Assembly: GCA_039793685.1 (NCBI GenBank)
Contig: JBDRAL010000115.1
Span: forward strand, 6,791-70,790
Source of the DNA: JAAFHI01 sp039793685
GTDB taxonomy: Bacteria > Acidobacteriota > Blastocatellia > Chloracidobacteriales > Chloracidobacteriaceae
Length of the DNA: 64,000 nucleotides
Reading direction: 5' to 3'
The translations under genes were made by a program, and so were the position numbers. The notes below the pieces were generated by a model. It ran no database searches. It had not been told where the DNA came from and saw only the letters and a list, made by a program, of their open reading frames with translations. Numbering within the stretch: position 1 is the stretch's first letter; the number at the start of each line of letters is the position of its first letter. Shown piece by piece: positions 17,378 through 30,733 of the stretch.

Positions 17378-17773
17378 TTACCGCTTCGAGAACTGGAAGC
17401 GCTTGCGCGCGCCCTTCTGACCGTACTTCTTGCGTTCCTTCACGCGCGGGTCGCGCGTAACGAAGCCGGCCTTCTTGAGACGGCGGCGCAGTTCGATGTT
17501 GAACTGCATCAGCGCCCGCGTGATGCCGTGGCGCACCGCGCCCGCCTGTCCGGCCACCCCGCCGCCGCCGACATTCACCAGAATGTCGAACTTGCCGAGC
17601 GTTTCGGTGATCTGGAGCGGCTGGCGAATGATCATCCGCAGCGTCTCGTTCGGGAAATAAATGTCGAATTCGCGCTTGTTGATCGTGATCTTGCCGTCAC
17701 CCGGACGCAGGAACACGCGCGCGGTCGCCGTCTTGCGACGGCCGGTACCGTAATACTGAACAAAGTTGCCCAC
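17378..17773 (-). CDS. rpsI: 30S ribosomal protein S9
   Basis: 131 residues, normal for S9. The N-terminal YYGTGRRKTATARVFL is the family signature, GGGVAGQAGAVRHGITRALM lies in the centre, and the basic C-terminus ends in GARKRFQFSKR, the tail that reaches the P-site tRNA. It follows rplM by 28 bases, the usual L13-S9 pair. Together they are probably transcribed from the promoter at 18312-18341. Confidence 0.98.
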   Translation of the reverse strand: MGNFVQYYGTGRRKTATARVFLRPGDGKITINKREFDIYFPNETLRMIIRQPLQITETLGKFDILVNVGGGGVAGQAGAVRHGITRALMQFNIELRRRLKKAGFVTRDPRVKERKKYGQKGARKRFQFSKR

Positions 17774-17801
17774 GCTTCAGACTCCTTCAAACTCCGACCG
17801 C

Positions 17802-18257
17802 TTAGCGCGCCGAGAGCGTCTTGATTTCCAGCGCCACCGGCCGTTGCGCCTGGTGCGGGTGGTTCGGCCCGGCGTACACTTTCAACTTCGACGCCATTTG
17901 CCGACCGATCCGGTTCTTCGGCAGCATGCCCTTCACGGCGTGCTCGAGAATGCGTTCCGGGAACTTCCGGAGCATGTCCTTGGCGACGACTTCGCGAAGT
18001 CCGCCCGGATGCCCCGTGTACCGCCGGTACATCTTCTCGTCCCACTTGTTGCCGCGGAACACGCACTTTTCGGCGTTGATGATGATGACGTGGTCACCCA
18101 TATCGAGAAACGGAATGTACTTCGGATTCCGCTTGCCAATCAGGATCGCCGCCACCTGCGACGCCACGCGGCCGACCGTCAGACCCGTCGCGTCAACGAC
18201 GAACCAGGTACGACCCGCTTCCAAATCTTTTCCACTCGGGATGAATGTTGCTGACAT
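17802..18257 (-). CDS. rplM: 50S ribosomal protein L13
   Basis: 151 residues. L13 is an early assembly protein of the large subunit. Recognised by WFVVDATGLTVGRVASQVA near the N-terminus, MGDHVIIINAEKCVFRGNKW, YRRYTGHPGGLRE and the C-terminal AVKGMLPKNRIGRQMASKLKVYAGPNHPHQAQRP-type block. Start chosen at 18257 by family N-terminus; upstream codons to 18341 run through the promoter and are not coding. A small beta-like run precedes the signature as in most bacteria. Confidence 0.98.
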   Translation of the reverse strand: MSATFIPSGKDLEAGRTWFVVDATGLTVGRVASQVAAILIGKRNPKYIPFLDMGDHVIIINAEKCVFRGNKWDEKMYRRYTGHPGGLREVVAKDMLRKFPERILEHAVKGMLPKNRIGRQMASKLKVYAGPNHPHQAQRPVALEIKTLSAR

Positions 18258-18311
18258 ATCCGCCCTGCCATGTGATTTCCAAGACTTATACCTGTGAAAA
18301 GGCGAACGGCA

Positions 18312-18341
18312 AGAATACGGGACAGGTGGAAGAACTGTCAA
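18312..18341 (-). promoter_or_regulatory. Sigma-70-type promoter of rplM-rpsI
   Basis: Read on the minus strand: TTGACA, an 18-base spacer, then TATTCT. The -35 box is perfect and the -10 box matches four of six. The expected transcript start is about 50 bases before the rplM start codon. The same TATTCT box is used by the tRNA-Val promoter candidate at 58482-58510. Confidence 0.7.
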
Positions 18342-18344
18342 GCC

Positions 18345-19226
18345 TCATGGTTTTTTCGGGAACGTTTCCCCGAAAAATCCCTTCACGAGCGTCGCGAACG
18401 CCGCCGCATGCTCGTCGTGCGGCAGGAGCGCGCACTTGTCGAAGACTTCCAGCCGGGCGTCCGGCTTGCGGCGGGTGAAGTCCTCCGCCTGCGAAACAGG
18501 GGTCGTTTCGGCATTTTTTCCCCAGACGAGCAGCGTCGGCTGAGTCAGCCGCCCGAAGATTTCGGCGATGTTCCAGTGGGCCGCGCCGGTCAGAAAGGCG
18601 GTCGGGCCGTACTTCGCGTTCGGCGCGCGCATCGTCTTGTAACAATGAGCGGCGTAGTCGTCGGTGAACGCCTTCGGGTCGTGAAATCCCTGCGTCGTCA
18701 TGAAATAGCGAATCGCGGGTCGGGTCGCGAGCAGGTTGAAAATTCCCGTCCCGACCGGCGAGAAGAACAGGTTGCGGGCGAATCGCTTGAGCGGCGTCCC
18801 GCGCTTCCCGGCCAGCGCGCGGATTCCCGTCGGCGCGATAAGTACAAGTTTTTTAAAGAGTTCCGGTTCGTCGAAGGCCGCCTGTACAACGTAGGTCGCG
18901 CTGATCGACGCCGCGATGACGTAACAGGGCCGCCCGATTCGGTCGCGGCAGAAATCCTTGATGAAGCGGACGTAAAGTTCGGCGTCGTAGTCCATTCGCC
19001 GCCGTTCGGATTCGCCGAATCCCGGCAAATCCGGCGCGAAAACCTCGAAGCGGTCCTCCAGCCCGAGAAAAACGTGGCGCATTTCATAGGCCGAGGCCGC
19101 GCCGTTCAGTCCGTGGACGAGCAGCACCGGGTCGCCGTCGCCCCGGCGGGCATAATGGACGCGCATGCCCTCCCACATCCACAGGGCGGTCGAAGCGTTG
19201 ACGGGAGCGTTGGCGAGAGAAGACAT
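18345..19226 (-). CDS. Alpha/beta hydrolase fold protein
   Basis: 293 residues with an alpha/beta-hydrolase core. The oxyanion region is VLLVHGLNGAASAYEM (~33-48) and the segment APDLPGFGESER follows. The nucleophile elbow is VIAASISATYV, so the serine sits in A-S-I-S-A rather than the common G-x-S-x-G, as in some esterases and haloperoxidase-like members. The acid is likely in LLVWGKNAETTP and the His in ALLPHDEHAAAF. No signal peptide. Substrate unknown. The start codon directly follows a family C repeat with no ribosome site, and the promoter of rplM begins right after its stop codon. Confidence 0.8.
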   Translation of the reverse strand: MSSLANAPVNASTALWMWEGMRVHYARRGDGDPVLLVHGLNGAASAYEMRHVFLGLEDRFEVFAPDLPGFGESERRRMDYDAELYVRFIKDFCRDRIGRPCYVIAASISATYVVQAAFDEPELFKKLVLIAPTGIRALAGKRGTPLKRFARNLFFSPVGTGIFNLLATRPAIRYFMTTQGFHDPKAFTDDYAAHCYKTMRAPNAKYGPTAFLTGAAHWNIAEIFGRLTQPTLLVWGKNAETTPVSQAEDFTRRKPDARLEVFDKCALLPHDEHAAAFATLVKGFFGETFPKKP

Positions 19227-19229
19227 AGG

Positions 19230-19262
19230 CAGCAGTCAGTGGTCAGTGGTCAGTAGTCAGAA
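19230..19262. repeat. Family C' word repeat (CAGTGGTCAGTAGTCAG)
   Basis: Tandem degenerate 7-10 base words of the TCAGTGG/TCAGTAG type stand just upstream of the hydrolase start codon. Similar words occur at 51811-51890. Only one arm is evident here. Confidence 0.7.
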
Positions 19263-19549
19263 AACCGGGTGGGGAGGAATGGTGTGAACCCCGGCCGCTC
19301 TCCATTCTACATCCCGGCGACCGCCGCGCCGACGGAAACCGTTTTTTTCGACGGCTCGGGTCGTCGCCTCCTTTTCCTACGGCTTGCGCCGTAGGCTAAC
19401 GATATGTCGTCGCCTCCGGCGACTGACGACCGGCGGCTGGTGACTGGCGACTGGCGGCTGAACTTGCGGCTGAACTTGCGGCTTGGAACTTCACGCGTCC
19501 TTCCGTATGATGCCGGGCAATTTCCGACCGAGTTTTTATTTGCCGGCCT
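19263..19549. other. Intergenic region with small hairpins
   Basis: The gap between divergent genes holds CCTACGGC-TTGC-GCCGTAGG (19376-19395), a perfect 8-bp stem with a tetraloop. A second hairpin TCGTCGCC-TCC-GGCGAC (about 19407-19423) and a direct repeat of CGGCTGAACTTG (19452-19485) follow. No clear promoter was identified. Confidence 0.5.
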
Positions 19550-20494
19550 ATGCGTCTCTTCCCCGCACTTCTCGCAGTCTGCCTGCTGGCCGCGCCCTCG
19601 CCGGCCAATCCGGCTTTTGGCGCGCCCATCCAGAAGGAAAAGGACCTCAAACCGCTCGACATCGTCATCGGGTGCGTCGAGGCGTTTTTCCGGAACGACG
19701 ATACAGCCATCCGCCAGTTCCTGACCGACAAGGCGAAAAACACGCTTTCCGACCTCGCCACCGGCGACAACACGGCCTATAACGACATCCGCCGCGCCCT
19801 GTTCGGCGGTCATCCGCTGGCGAAACTCGCCGACGCGGGCGTCAAGGTCGAAACCATCATCGCGGCGGGCGGCTCGCGGGAACTTCTTTTGAAGGACGGC
19901 AACCGCATCGTCGGAAACGTCTCCTTCCGCGAGTCGAGCGAGGAAAATCTCTCGCTCATCGAAATCCGCTTTTTCCTCAATGCCGATTCAACCCATCCGA
20001 CGGTCGTGCAGACCGTCCTCAATCGTGACCGAAAGCTGAAAATCTGGCGCATCACGGCCTTTTACGTCGTGGCGTTCGGCGGCCAGAGCGACGACGTGTT
20101 CGAACTCGACCGGCTGATGGAAGCCCGCGTTGCCGCCAACGAAACGGCCATCGTTCCGATCGTGCGCCAGATTCAGGAAGCCGAAGCCCGCTACGCCCTG
20201 AACGCCGGGCAGAACCGCTTCGGATCGCTCGCCGAACTCAAGCGCGCCGGAGAACTCCCCGGCGACATCGCGAGCGGGACCTACAAGGGCTATAAACTCG
20301 AAGTCATCACCAACAACGACGCCGTTCCGCCGACCTTCGTGATTCACGCCGTGCCCCAATCGTACGGCAAGACCGGGCGGCGGTCGTTCGTCATGGACGA
20401 CACCGCCAGACTCCGCGGCGCCGACCGGCGCGGCGAACGGGCCACGCTCAACGACCCGGTCATCCAGGGGGGCGACGGCGGCGACGACAACTGA
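19550..20494 (+). CDS. Exported protein with pilin-like C-terminal segment, unknown function
   Basis: 314 residues. The first ~24 form a signal peptide (LFPALLAVCLLAAPSPANP). Residues to ~190 form an alpha/beta region of unknown family. Residues ~195-260 read QIQEAEARYALNAGQNRFGS, LAELKRAGELPGDIASGTYKGYKLEV, which is the pattern of the C-terminal domain of acidobacterial type IV pilin-like proteins (helix, then 'L..L..AG.LP..L..G...GY'). The N-terminal prepilin motif is absent, so it is not itself a pilin. It precedes the DUF4388-DnaJ gene by 22 bases and is probably co-transcribed with it. Role unknown. Confidence 0.7.
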   Translation: MRLFPALLAVCLLAAPSPANPAFGAPIQKEKDLKPLDIVIGCVEAFFRNDDTAIRQFLTDKAKNTLSDLATGDNTAYNDIRRALFGGHPLAKLADAGVKVETIIAAGGSRELLLKDGNRIVGNVSFRESSEENLSLIEIRFFLNADSTHPTVVQTVLNRDRKLKIWRITAFYVVAFGGQSDDVFELDRLMEARVAANETAIVPIVRQIQEAEARYALNAGQNRFGSLAELKRAGELPGDIASGTYKGYKLEVITNNDAVPPTFVIHAVPQSYGKTGRRSFVMDDTARLRGADRRGERATLNDPVIQGGDGGDDN

Positions 20495-20516
20495 ACCGAG
20501 GGGGGACCCCGACGAT

Positions 20517-22079
20517 ATGCAGGGCGATTTCATTCAGGACGCGCTGCCCGACGTCATCCGGCGCATTTACACGCGCCGTCTGACCGGCGAGCTGAAACTC
20601 AGCCAGTACAGCGTCAACAAATCCATCTATTTCGAACTCGGGGCCATCGTCTTCGCCTCCAGCAACGACCGCAACGACCGGATCGGCGAAAGCATGATGC
20701 GCAACGGCCTGCTCGCGCAGGCGGACTTCATGCGCGCCTCGCAGTACATGACGCGCGGGAAGCGGTTCGGGCGCATCCTCGTCGAACTCGGCATCGTGGA
20801 TGACCGCGGCCTCCAGTACGCCGTCACATTCCAGATTCTCGACATCATTTATTCGACGTTCACCTGGTCGGTCGGCAAATACGAATTCATCCCGACCGAA
20901 AAGCCCGTTCCCGACGACCTGCGCCTCGAACTCTCGACCGCCAGCATCATCCTCGAAGGCGTGCGACGGATTCCGGACATTGCCATCGTCCAGCGCGGGA
21001 TGGGCGATCTGAACCGGCTCATCATGCCCTCGACCGACCCGCTGCTGCGGACGCAGACGCTGTCGCTCAAACCCATCGAGCGCGCGCTGATTGCGGGCAT
21101 CACCATTCCGATGAATGTTTTACAGGCGTTCATGCTCGTCAATTCACAGCCGAACGTGACGCTTCAGGCGCTCTACGGGCTGATTTCGGCGGGCATCCTC
21201 GAACGGCAGGCCGCGCCGACGCTCAACCGGGAAACGGGCCAGCTTGAAGTTCCCCGCGAACTCATCGAGCAGGCCGCGACGGCGCCGCCGGTCGTGCCCC
21301 CGAAAGTAGCCGCCAACGCGGCCAAAAAGACCGGCTCGCTCAAGACGGTCAACATGCTCAACGCAATGCGGGACAAGGTGCAGCAGACCAACGACCCGTA
21401 CGAAATCCTCGGCATCACGGCGACGGCGTCCCGCGAGGAGGTCCGCGATGCCTACTACCGGCTGGCAAAGGACTTCCACCCCGACCGCCATCTCAGCGCC
21501 TCCATCGAAACCCGCCGCGAGGTGGACGAACTCTTTGCGCGCATCACCGAAGCCTACGAAGCGATCCGCGACCGGGAGGCGAAGCCGACCGGGACCGGCC
21601 CGCTGATGGCCCCGATGCCGATGTCGGCGTCAGCGGCCCCCGCCGCGCCGGCCCCGCCGTCGTCCGAAACGACCGCCCAGCGCGAAGCCCGCGCCGACAG
21701 CTACTTTCAGGAAGCCAAGGGCAAACTCGCCCTGCGCGACTACGCCGGGGCGCTCCCCCTGCTGCGCGAGGCGGTCAAACTCATGCCCGACGCGGGCCGC
21801 TTCCAGTTCGTCCTCGGCACGACGCTCACGGTTTTCCCGAAACTCCAGCGGGAAGCCGAGACGGTCCTGCGTCGCGCGGCCGATCTCGACCCGTTCAATA
21901 CCGCGCCGCTCATCGCCCTCGGCCAGCTCTACGCCCGGGCGGGAATGAACATCCAGGCCGAAAAGGTCTTCAACGAAGCCCTCCGAATCGACCCCGACTC
22001 GAAGGCCGCCCGCAAGGGCCTCGACGGCGTCGCTTCGGGCAAACCGGGCGGGTTTCTGGATAAACTGTTCAAAAGATAG
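20517..22079 (+). CDS. DUF4388-DnaJ-TPR fusion protein
   Basis: 520 residues. The N-terminus (about 1-150) is a DUF4388/PATAN-like domain (TGELKLSQYSVNKSIYFELG, GAIVFASSNDRNDRIGE), which occurs in regulatory proteins of Myxococcota and Acidobacteriota. Residues ~292-355 are a J-domain (PYEILGITATASREEVRDAY) with an intact HPD in DFHPDRH, so it should stimulate a DnaK ATPase. A Pro/Ala linker (~365-385) leads to TPR-like helices (~395-505; AEKVFNEALRIDPDSKAA). No signal peptide, hence cytoplasmic. GAGGGGGG precedes the ATG. The domains are clear; the client or pathway is unknown. Confidence 0.85.
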   Translation: MQGDFIQDALPDVIRRIYTRRLTGELKLSQYSVNKSIYFELGAIVFASSNDRNDRIGESMMRNGLLAQADFMRASQYMTRGKRFGRILVELGIVDDRGLQYAVTFQILDIIYSTFTWSVGKYEFIPTEKPVPDDLRLELSTASIILEGVRRIPDIAIVQRGMGDLNRLIMPSTDPLLRTQTLSLKPIERALIAGITIPMNVLQAFMLVNSQPNVTLQALYGLISAGILERQAAPTLNRETGQLEVPRELIEQAATAPPVVPPKVAANAAKKTGSLKTVNMLNAMRDKVQQTNDPYEILGITATASREEVRDAYYRLAKDFHPDRHLSASIETRREVDELFARITEAYEAIRDREAKPTGTGPLMAPMPMSASAAPAAPAPPSSETTAQREARADSYFQEAKGKLALRDYAGALPLLREAVKLMPDAGRFQFVLGTTLTVFPKLQREAETVLRRAADLDPFNTAPLIALGQLYARAGMNIQAEKVFNEALRIDPDSKAARKGLDGVASGKPGGFLDKLFKR

Positions 22080-22085
22080 ACCTAA

Positions 22086-22273
22086 AAGTCTGGAGTCTGG
22101 AGTCGAGAGTCTGGAGTCAGAAGCAAAAAATCCATTTCCCGGTTTTCCCGCTGACTCAAACCGGAAAAAGTCCGATCCGGTTTTGACTCCAGACTCCAGA
22201 CTCTCGACTCCGGTTTTGACTCCAGACTCTCGACTCCAGACTCCAGACTTTTCCCCCAGACTCCCAAGACTTT
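22086..22273. repeat. Family A repeat, longest inverted pair
   Basis: Left arm AGTCTGGAGTCTGGAGTCG (about 22087-22120); right arm three tandem blocks of GACTCCAGACTCTCGACTCC type (22183-22251), then CAGACTCCCAAGAC. It fills the gap between the DnaJ-TPR gene and the VOC gene. The right arm ends a few bases before the VOC start codon, which has no ribosome site. Confidence 0.9.
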
Positions 22274-22277
22274 TTCC

Positions 22278-22751
22278 ATGTCTTTCAAAGTCGAAAAACT
22301 CGACCATGCGCATGTGTTCGTGCGCGACCGGTACGAAGCGGCCCGGTGGTACGAGCGCGTGCTCGGGCTGAACATTCTGCCCGCGTACGAGGGTTGGGCG
22401 GAGGACGCCGACGGGCCGCTCACGATTTCGAGCGACGGTGGCGACACGGCGCTCGCGCTGTTTCGCGCCGACGGAAGGCGGCGTCCGCGCGTAATCGCTT
22501 TTCGCGTTGATGGGGCCGGGTTTCTCAATTTTCTCGCCCGGCTGGCGACGCATCCGGTCTATGATGAAACCGGACGCGCCATCGGTCCGGCTGATGTTTC
22601 CGACCACGGTGCGGCCTTTTCGGTGTATTTTTGCGATCCCGACGGGAATCATTTTGAACTGACCACCTACGACCACGACTTCGTCCGGACGCGACTGGCC
22701 CCGCCGAAGAAAAAACCGGCCCGGTCACCGCGCGCGCGCCGACCGCGATGA
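22278..22751 (+). CDS. VOC (glyoxalase/bleomycin resistance-like) family protein
   Basis: 157 residues with the paired beta-alpha-beta-beta-beta modules of the vicinal oxygen chelate fold. KLDHAHVFVRDRYEAARWYERVLGL (as a whole about 6-30) has the first metal His, and CDPDGNHFELTTYD near 122-135 has the C-terminal Glu. Such proteins include dioxygenases, glyoxalases and antibiotic-resistance proteins; which applies is unknown. It overlaps the following K+ channel gene by 4 bases (ATGA), so the two are translationally coupled. No ribosome site precedes the ATG; the family A repeat ends at it. Confidence 0.85.
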   Translation: MSFKVEKLDHAHVFVRDRYEAARWYERVLGLNILPAYEGWAEDADGPLTISSDGGDTALALFRADGRRRPRVIAFRVDGAGFLNFLARLATHPVYDETGRAIGPADVSDHGAAFSVYFCDPDGNHFELTTYDHDFVRTRLAPPKKKPARSPRARRPR

Positions 22752-23812
22752 AAAAACGCCGCCTGCTCGCCGTTCTCGTCTTTCTGCTGGTCTATGTCGC
22801 CCTGCTGCAAACGCTCGTCGCCGTCGAGTCGCGCGGCAGTGGCAGCATCCGCACGTTCGGCGACGCGGTGTGGTATTCGGTGGTCACGCTCACGACCGTC
22901 GGCTACGGCGATGCGTACCCGGTCACGACGACGGGCAAGGCCATTGGAGCGATTTTTCTGCTCGGAAGCCTGGGATTGTTGAGTTTTTTCATCGGCAGCG
23001 CGGCGGACGCCTTCACCGAACTGCGGGAGCGGAGAAAAATGGGCTATCGCGGAACGGATTTCACCGAACACGTCGTCATTCTCGGCTGGGACGGGTTCGC
23101 GCGGACAATCCTCGACACCCTGCTCGCCGCCGAGCAGTCGGTCGCCGTCGTGACCAACCGCAAGGACGACGTGGAACTGCTCCACGCGACCTACCGGTCG
23201 GACCGCCTGTTCGTCCTGTTCAGCGACTACGCGAGCGCCAACCTGATTGAACTCGCCAACCTGAAACAGGCGGCGGTGATCTACCTGAATCTGCCGGGCG
23301 ACGCGGAGAAACTGGTGGCGGCGGTGAACCTGCGCGGAATGCACGAGGGACTCAACCTCGTCGTGACGCTCGACGACCAGCAGTTGCGCGAGACGTTCCG
23401 GAGCGTCGGCGTCACTTATGTGATTTCAAAAAACGAAATTGCCGCGCGGCTGGTGGCAAGCTATATGTTCGAACCCGACGCGGCGGCCTACGGCCAGGAC
23501 CTCCTGACCTTCGACAAGGGAGGAGATGACGACATCGACATCCAGCAGTATCTGGTCACGGAGGAGAACCCCTTCGCCGGTCGTCGCTACGGAGAACTGT
23601 TCACGGAGATGAAGGCGAAGTACAACTGCCTGCCGGTCGGCATCGTGAAAACCGACGGCAGGACCCGGCGGACGATGAAACTGCCGGACGACGCCACCCC
23701 CATCGAACGCGGCGACTACCTGCTGTTCATCGTCGACGGTCGGCAACGCAAGCATCTGATTTCACTTTTCGGCGTCCGGGAGGGCGTTCACGTCGGGCAT
23801 GGTCACGGATGA
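22748..23812 (+). CDS. Two-TM potassium channel with RCK (TrkA-N/TrkA-C) domains
   Basis: 354 residues. TM1 (~5-24) is followed by a pore helix and selectivity filter TLTTVGYGDAYP (~49-60), TM2 (~66-88) and a cytoplasmic RCK region. The RCK N-lobe starts VVILGWDGFARTIL (~111-124), with GWDGFA in place of the common GxGxxG, as in some Kch/Castor-like channels. A TrkA-C-like domain (~265-345; NPFAGRRYGEL) completes it. It should form tetrameric K+ channels in the inner membrane, gated by ligand binding to RCK. The start overlaps the VOC gene by 4 bases and the end overlaps the sigma-factor gene by 14 bases, so VOC, channel and sigma factor form one operon. Confidence 0.92.
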   Translation: MKKRRLLAVLVFLLVYVALLQTLVAVESRGSGSIRTFGDAVWYSVVTLTTVGYGDAYPVTTTGKAIGAIFLLGSLGLLSFFIGSAADAFTELRERRKMGYRGTDFTEHVVILGWDGFARTILDTLLAAEQSVAVVTNRKDDVELLHATYRSDRLFVLFSDYASANLIELANLKQAAVIYLNLPGDAEKLVAAVNLRGMHEGLNLVVTLDDQQLRETFRSVGVTYVISKNEIAARLVASYMFEPDAAAYGQDLLTFDKGGDDDIDIQQYLVTEENPFAGRRYGELFTEMKAKYNCLPVGIVKTDGRTRRTMKLPDDATPIERGDYLLFIVDGRQRKHLISLFGVREGVHVGHGHG

Positions 23813-24374
23813 AACCCTGATGCGCGCCTTTCAGGAAGGCGACGAAACCGCGTTCGCGACCCTGTATACCCGTTACCGGATGCCGATTTACCGGTTCCTG
23901 GCGCGGAAACTGGGAAGCCCGGCGCGGGCGGAGGACCTGTGTCAGGAAGTCTTCGTGGCGGTCGTCGAACACGCCCGCGAGTGGCGCGGCGAGGCGTCGG
24001 TCAAGACCTACTTCTACCGGATCGCCTTCAACCGCGCGATCAGCGACCTGCGCCGCAGCGAACACAAGGTCATGGTTGCCGAGAAGGAAACCGACGACGA
24101 GGATGCCCCGCCGCGGTTCGAGGCCGTCAGCACCGACTCCCCCGAACGCAACGTCGTCGAGGCCGAGCGCGCCCGACTCGTGCGCGAGGCACTGGCGGGC
24201 ATCGAACCCGATTTCCGCGACGCGATCATCATGAAAGAGTACGAGGGCCTCACCTGCGAGGAAATCGCCGAAATCATGGGCGTGGCGGTCGGAACGGTGA
24301 AATCCCGCATTTTTCGCGGCAAGGTCGAACTGAAACGGCGACTCGCTCCGTACTTCACGGAAGTTGAAGGCTGA
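23799..24374 (+). CDS. RNA polymerase ECF sigma factor
   Basis: 191 residues. Sigma-70 region 2 spans about 10-80 (AFATLYTRYRMPIYRFLARKL; EDLCQEVFVAVVEH; YFYRIAFNRAISDLRR) and region 4 about 125-180 (FRDAIIMKEYEGLTCEEIAEIMGVAVGTVKSRIFRGK). The linker between is acidic and rather long. The ATG lies inside the channel gene (14-base overlap). No zinc-finger anti-sigma gene follows, which is the usual neighbour; the next gene is a protein kinase, suggesting regulation by phosphorylation (inference). No target promoter could be recognised. Confidence 0.95.
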   Translation: MVTDETLMRAFQEGDETAFATLYTRYRMPIYRFLARKLGSPARAEDLCQEVFVAVVEHAREWRGEASVKTYFYRIAFNRAISDLRRSEHKVMVAEKETDDEDAPPRFEAVSTDSPERNVVEAERARLVREALAGIEPDFRDAIIMKEYEGLTCEEIAEIMGVAVGTVKSRIFRGKVELKRRLAPYFTEVEG

Positions 24375-24546
24375 CCCGCCGCTCAGACTTTGCATTTGAT
24401 TGCCACGACGGCATGGGTATACTCGGAATCTCTTTTTGACCTGAATCTTGAAGCCAGTCCCGTGACTTCCGCGCGCGGAATCGCCTCGCGCCGCCGCGTC
24501 TCGCGGTGGCCTGAAACCGGAAGGACCGACCCTCGGGCGACGGACA

Positions 24547-29667
<5,121 letters not shown>

Positions 29668-29673
29668 GGAATT

Positions 29674-29752
29674 GTCTGGAGTCTGGAGTCGAGAGTCTGG
29701 AGTCAAAACAGCAGCCTCCGGACAGCAGCCCGACCGTAAGGGAGGGCTGTCC
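29674..29752. repeat. Family A half-element and adjacent 33-base hairpin
   Basis: Words TGTCTGGAGTCTGGAGTCG and AGTCTGGAGTC (29674-29704) form a single arm with no inverted partner. They are followed by a hairpin at 29720-29752, GGACAGC with GCTGTCC enclosing AGCCCGACCGTAAGGGAGG. The 249-base gap otherwise shows only the ribosome site (GGGAGG) of the next gene. Confidence 0.7.
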
Positions 29753-29916
29753 GCCTCCACCGTTCAACTTCCGGCGGGCGCATCCCGTTCACCCGCCGAT
29801 TCAAATGCGCGAAACCCGGTTTTTACCTCTCCGTCACATCACCCGCCCACAGTGCCGAAATGGGACGTCATCCCGATTTCCCGTAACCGTTTCGTAACAC
29901 TCGGGAGGCAACACCG

Positions 29917-30489
29917 ATGCTGCATCAGCTTGAGTTGAACCTTCAGAACCGCGTCCGGTCGGAGTTGAAACCGGGCGAAAGCGTCGTCTGGGTCGGACAG
30001 CCGGACCCGAAACGGGCGGTCTGGTTCGGATTCGCGCTCTGGTTCTTCTTCATTCCGTGGACGGCCTTCGCGCTGTTCTGGACCGCCGGGGCGGCGGGCT
30101 TCAAAATTCCCACCTTCACTCACGTCACCGACCTGTTTCCGCTGTTCGGCGTCCCGTTCATCCTCATCGGCTTCGCCGGACTGGGTTCGCCCTACTGGAT
30201 CTGGAAAAGGGCGCTCAACACGGTCTACGTCATCACCGACCGGCGGGCGTTCTCGATGGAAGGCTGGCGGACGATGACGATTCGCAGCTACCCGCCCGAA
30301 AAACTGGGGAGCATCGTCCGGAAGGAACGCGCCGACGGCTCCGGCGACCTGATTCTCGACACGACGTGGTATAAGGACAGCGACGGCGACAACCGCCGCA
30401 ACGATCTCGGCTTTTACGCGATTCCCGACGTGAAGCGGGTCGAATACCTGCTCGAACGGCTCGCCGCCACCGGTCGCCAGCTTCAGTAA
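29917..30489 (+). CDS. Membrane protein with bacterial PH-like domain
   Basis: 190 residues. After LKPGESVVWVGQPDPKRAV (about 17-35), a typical opening of bacterial PH-like membrane proteins, come two hydrophobic segments (~35-57, FGFALWFFFIPWTAFALFW; ~75-95, LFGVPFILIGFAGLG). The segment NTVYVITDRRAFSMEGW is the bPH signature ('Y.iTd.R'). A polar tail of ~80 residues is cytoplasmic. GGGAGG lies 9 bases before the ATG. Function unknown; members are thought to be membrane scaffolds or stress proteins. Confidence 0.75.
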   Translation: MLHQLELNLQNRVRSELKPGESVVWVGQPDPKRAVWFGFALWFFFIPWTAFALFWTAGAAGFKIPTFTHVTDLFPLFGVPFILIGFAGLGSPYWIWKRALNTVYVITDRRAFSMEGWRTMTIRSYPPEKLGSIVRKERADGSGDLILDTTWYKDSDGDNRRNDLGFYAIPDVKRVEYLLERLAATGRQLQ

Positions 30490-30556
30490 AAGGACACGTT
30501 CCCGACGTTTCGCGATTTTTGAAATTTGCTTCGGCATCGGCTTTTCCGCCTCAATA

Positions 30557-30682
30557 CCCGGCCCTCAAGGACCGGGCTACCCGAAAGCAAGCCTCGTGAA
30601 CGAGGCTCACGGGTTGTTTTTTCTACTTTTTAGCCCCGTTCGCGGGGATTGAAATGGAATAGCCCGGTCCTTGAGGGCCGGG
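30557..30682. repeat. 126-bp element with perfect 23-bp inverted ends
   Basis: Left end 30557-30579 (begins CCCGGCCCTCAAGGACCGGG) and right end 30660-30682 are exact reverse complements over 23 bases. Each end contains its own imperfect palindrome. Inside are two more hairpins: GCCTCGTGAACGAGGC (30591-30606, flanked by CCCG/CGGG) and CCCCGTTCGCGGGG (30634-30647). No reading frame in it looks like a gene. It lies just upstream of the HpnK-like gene. Confidence 0.85.
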
Positions 30683-30733
30683 CGGTTCGCCGCCGAATCC
30701 AAAATTTCAAATCACGCGGCGGCGGTTCACCCG

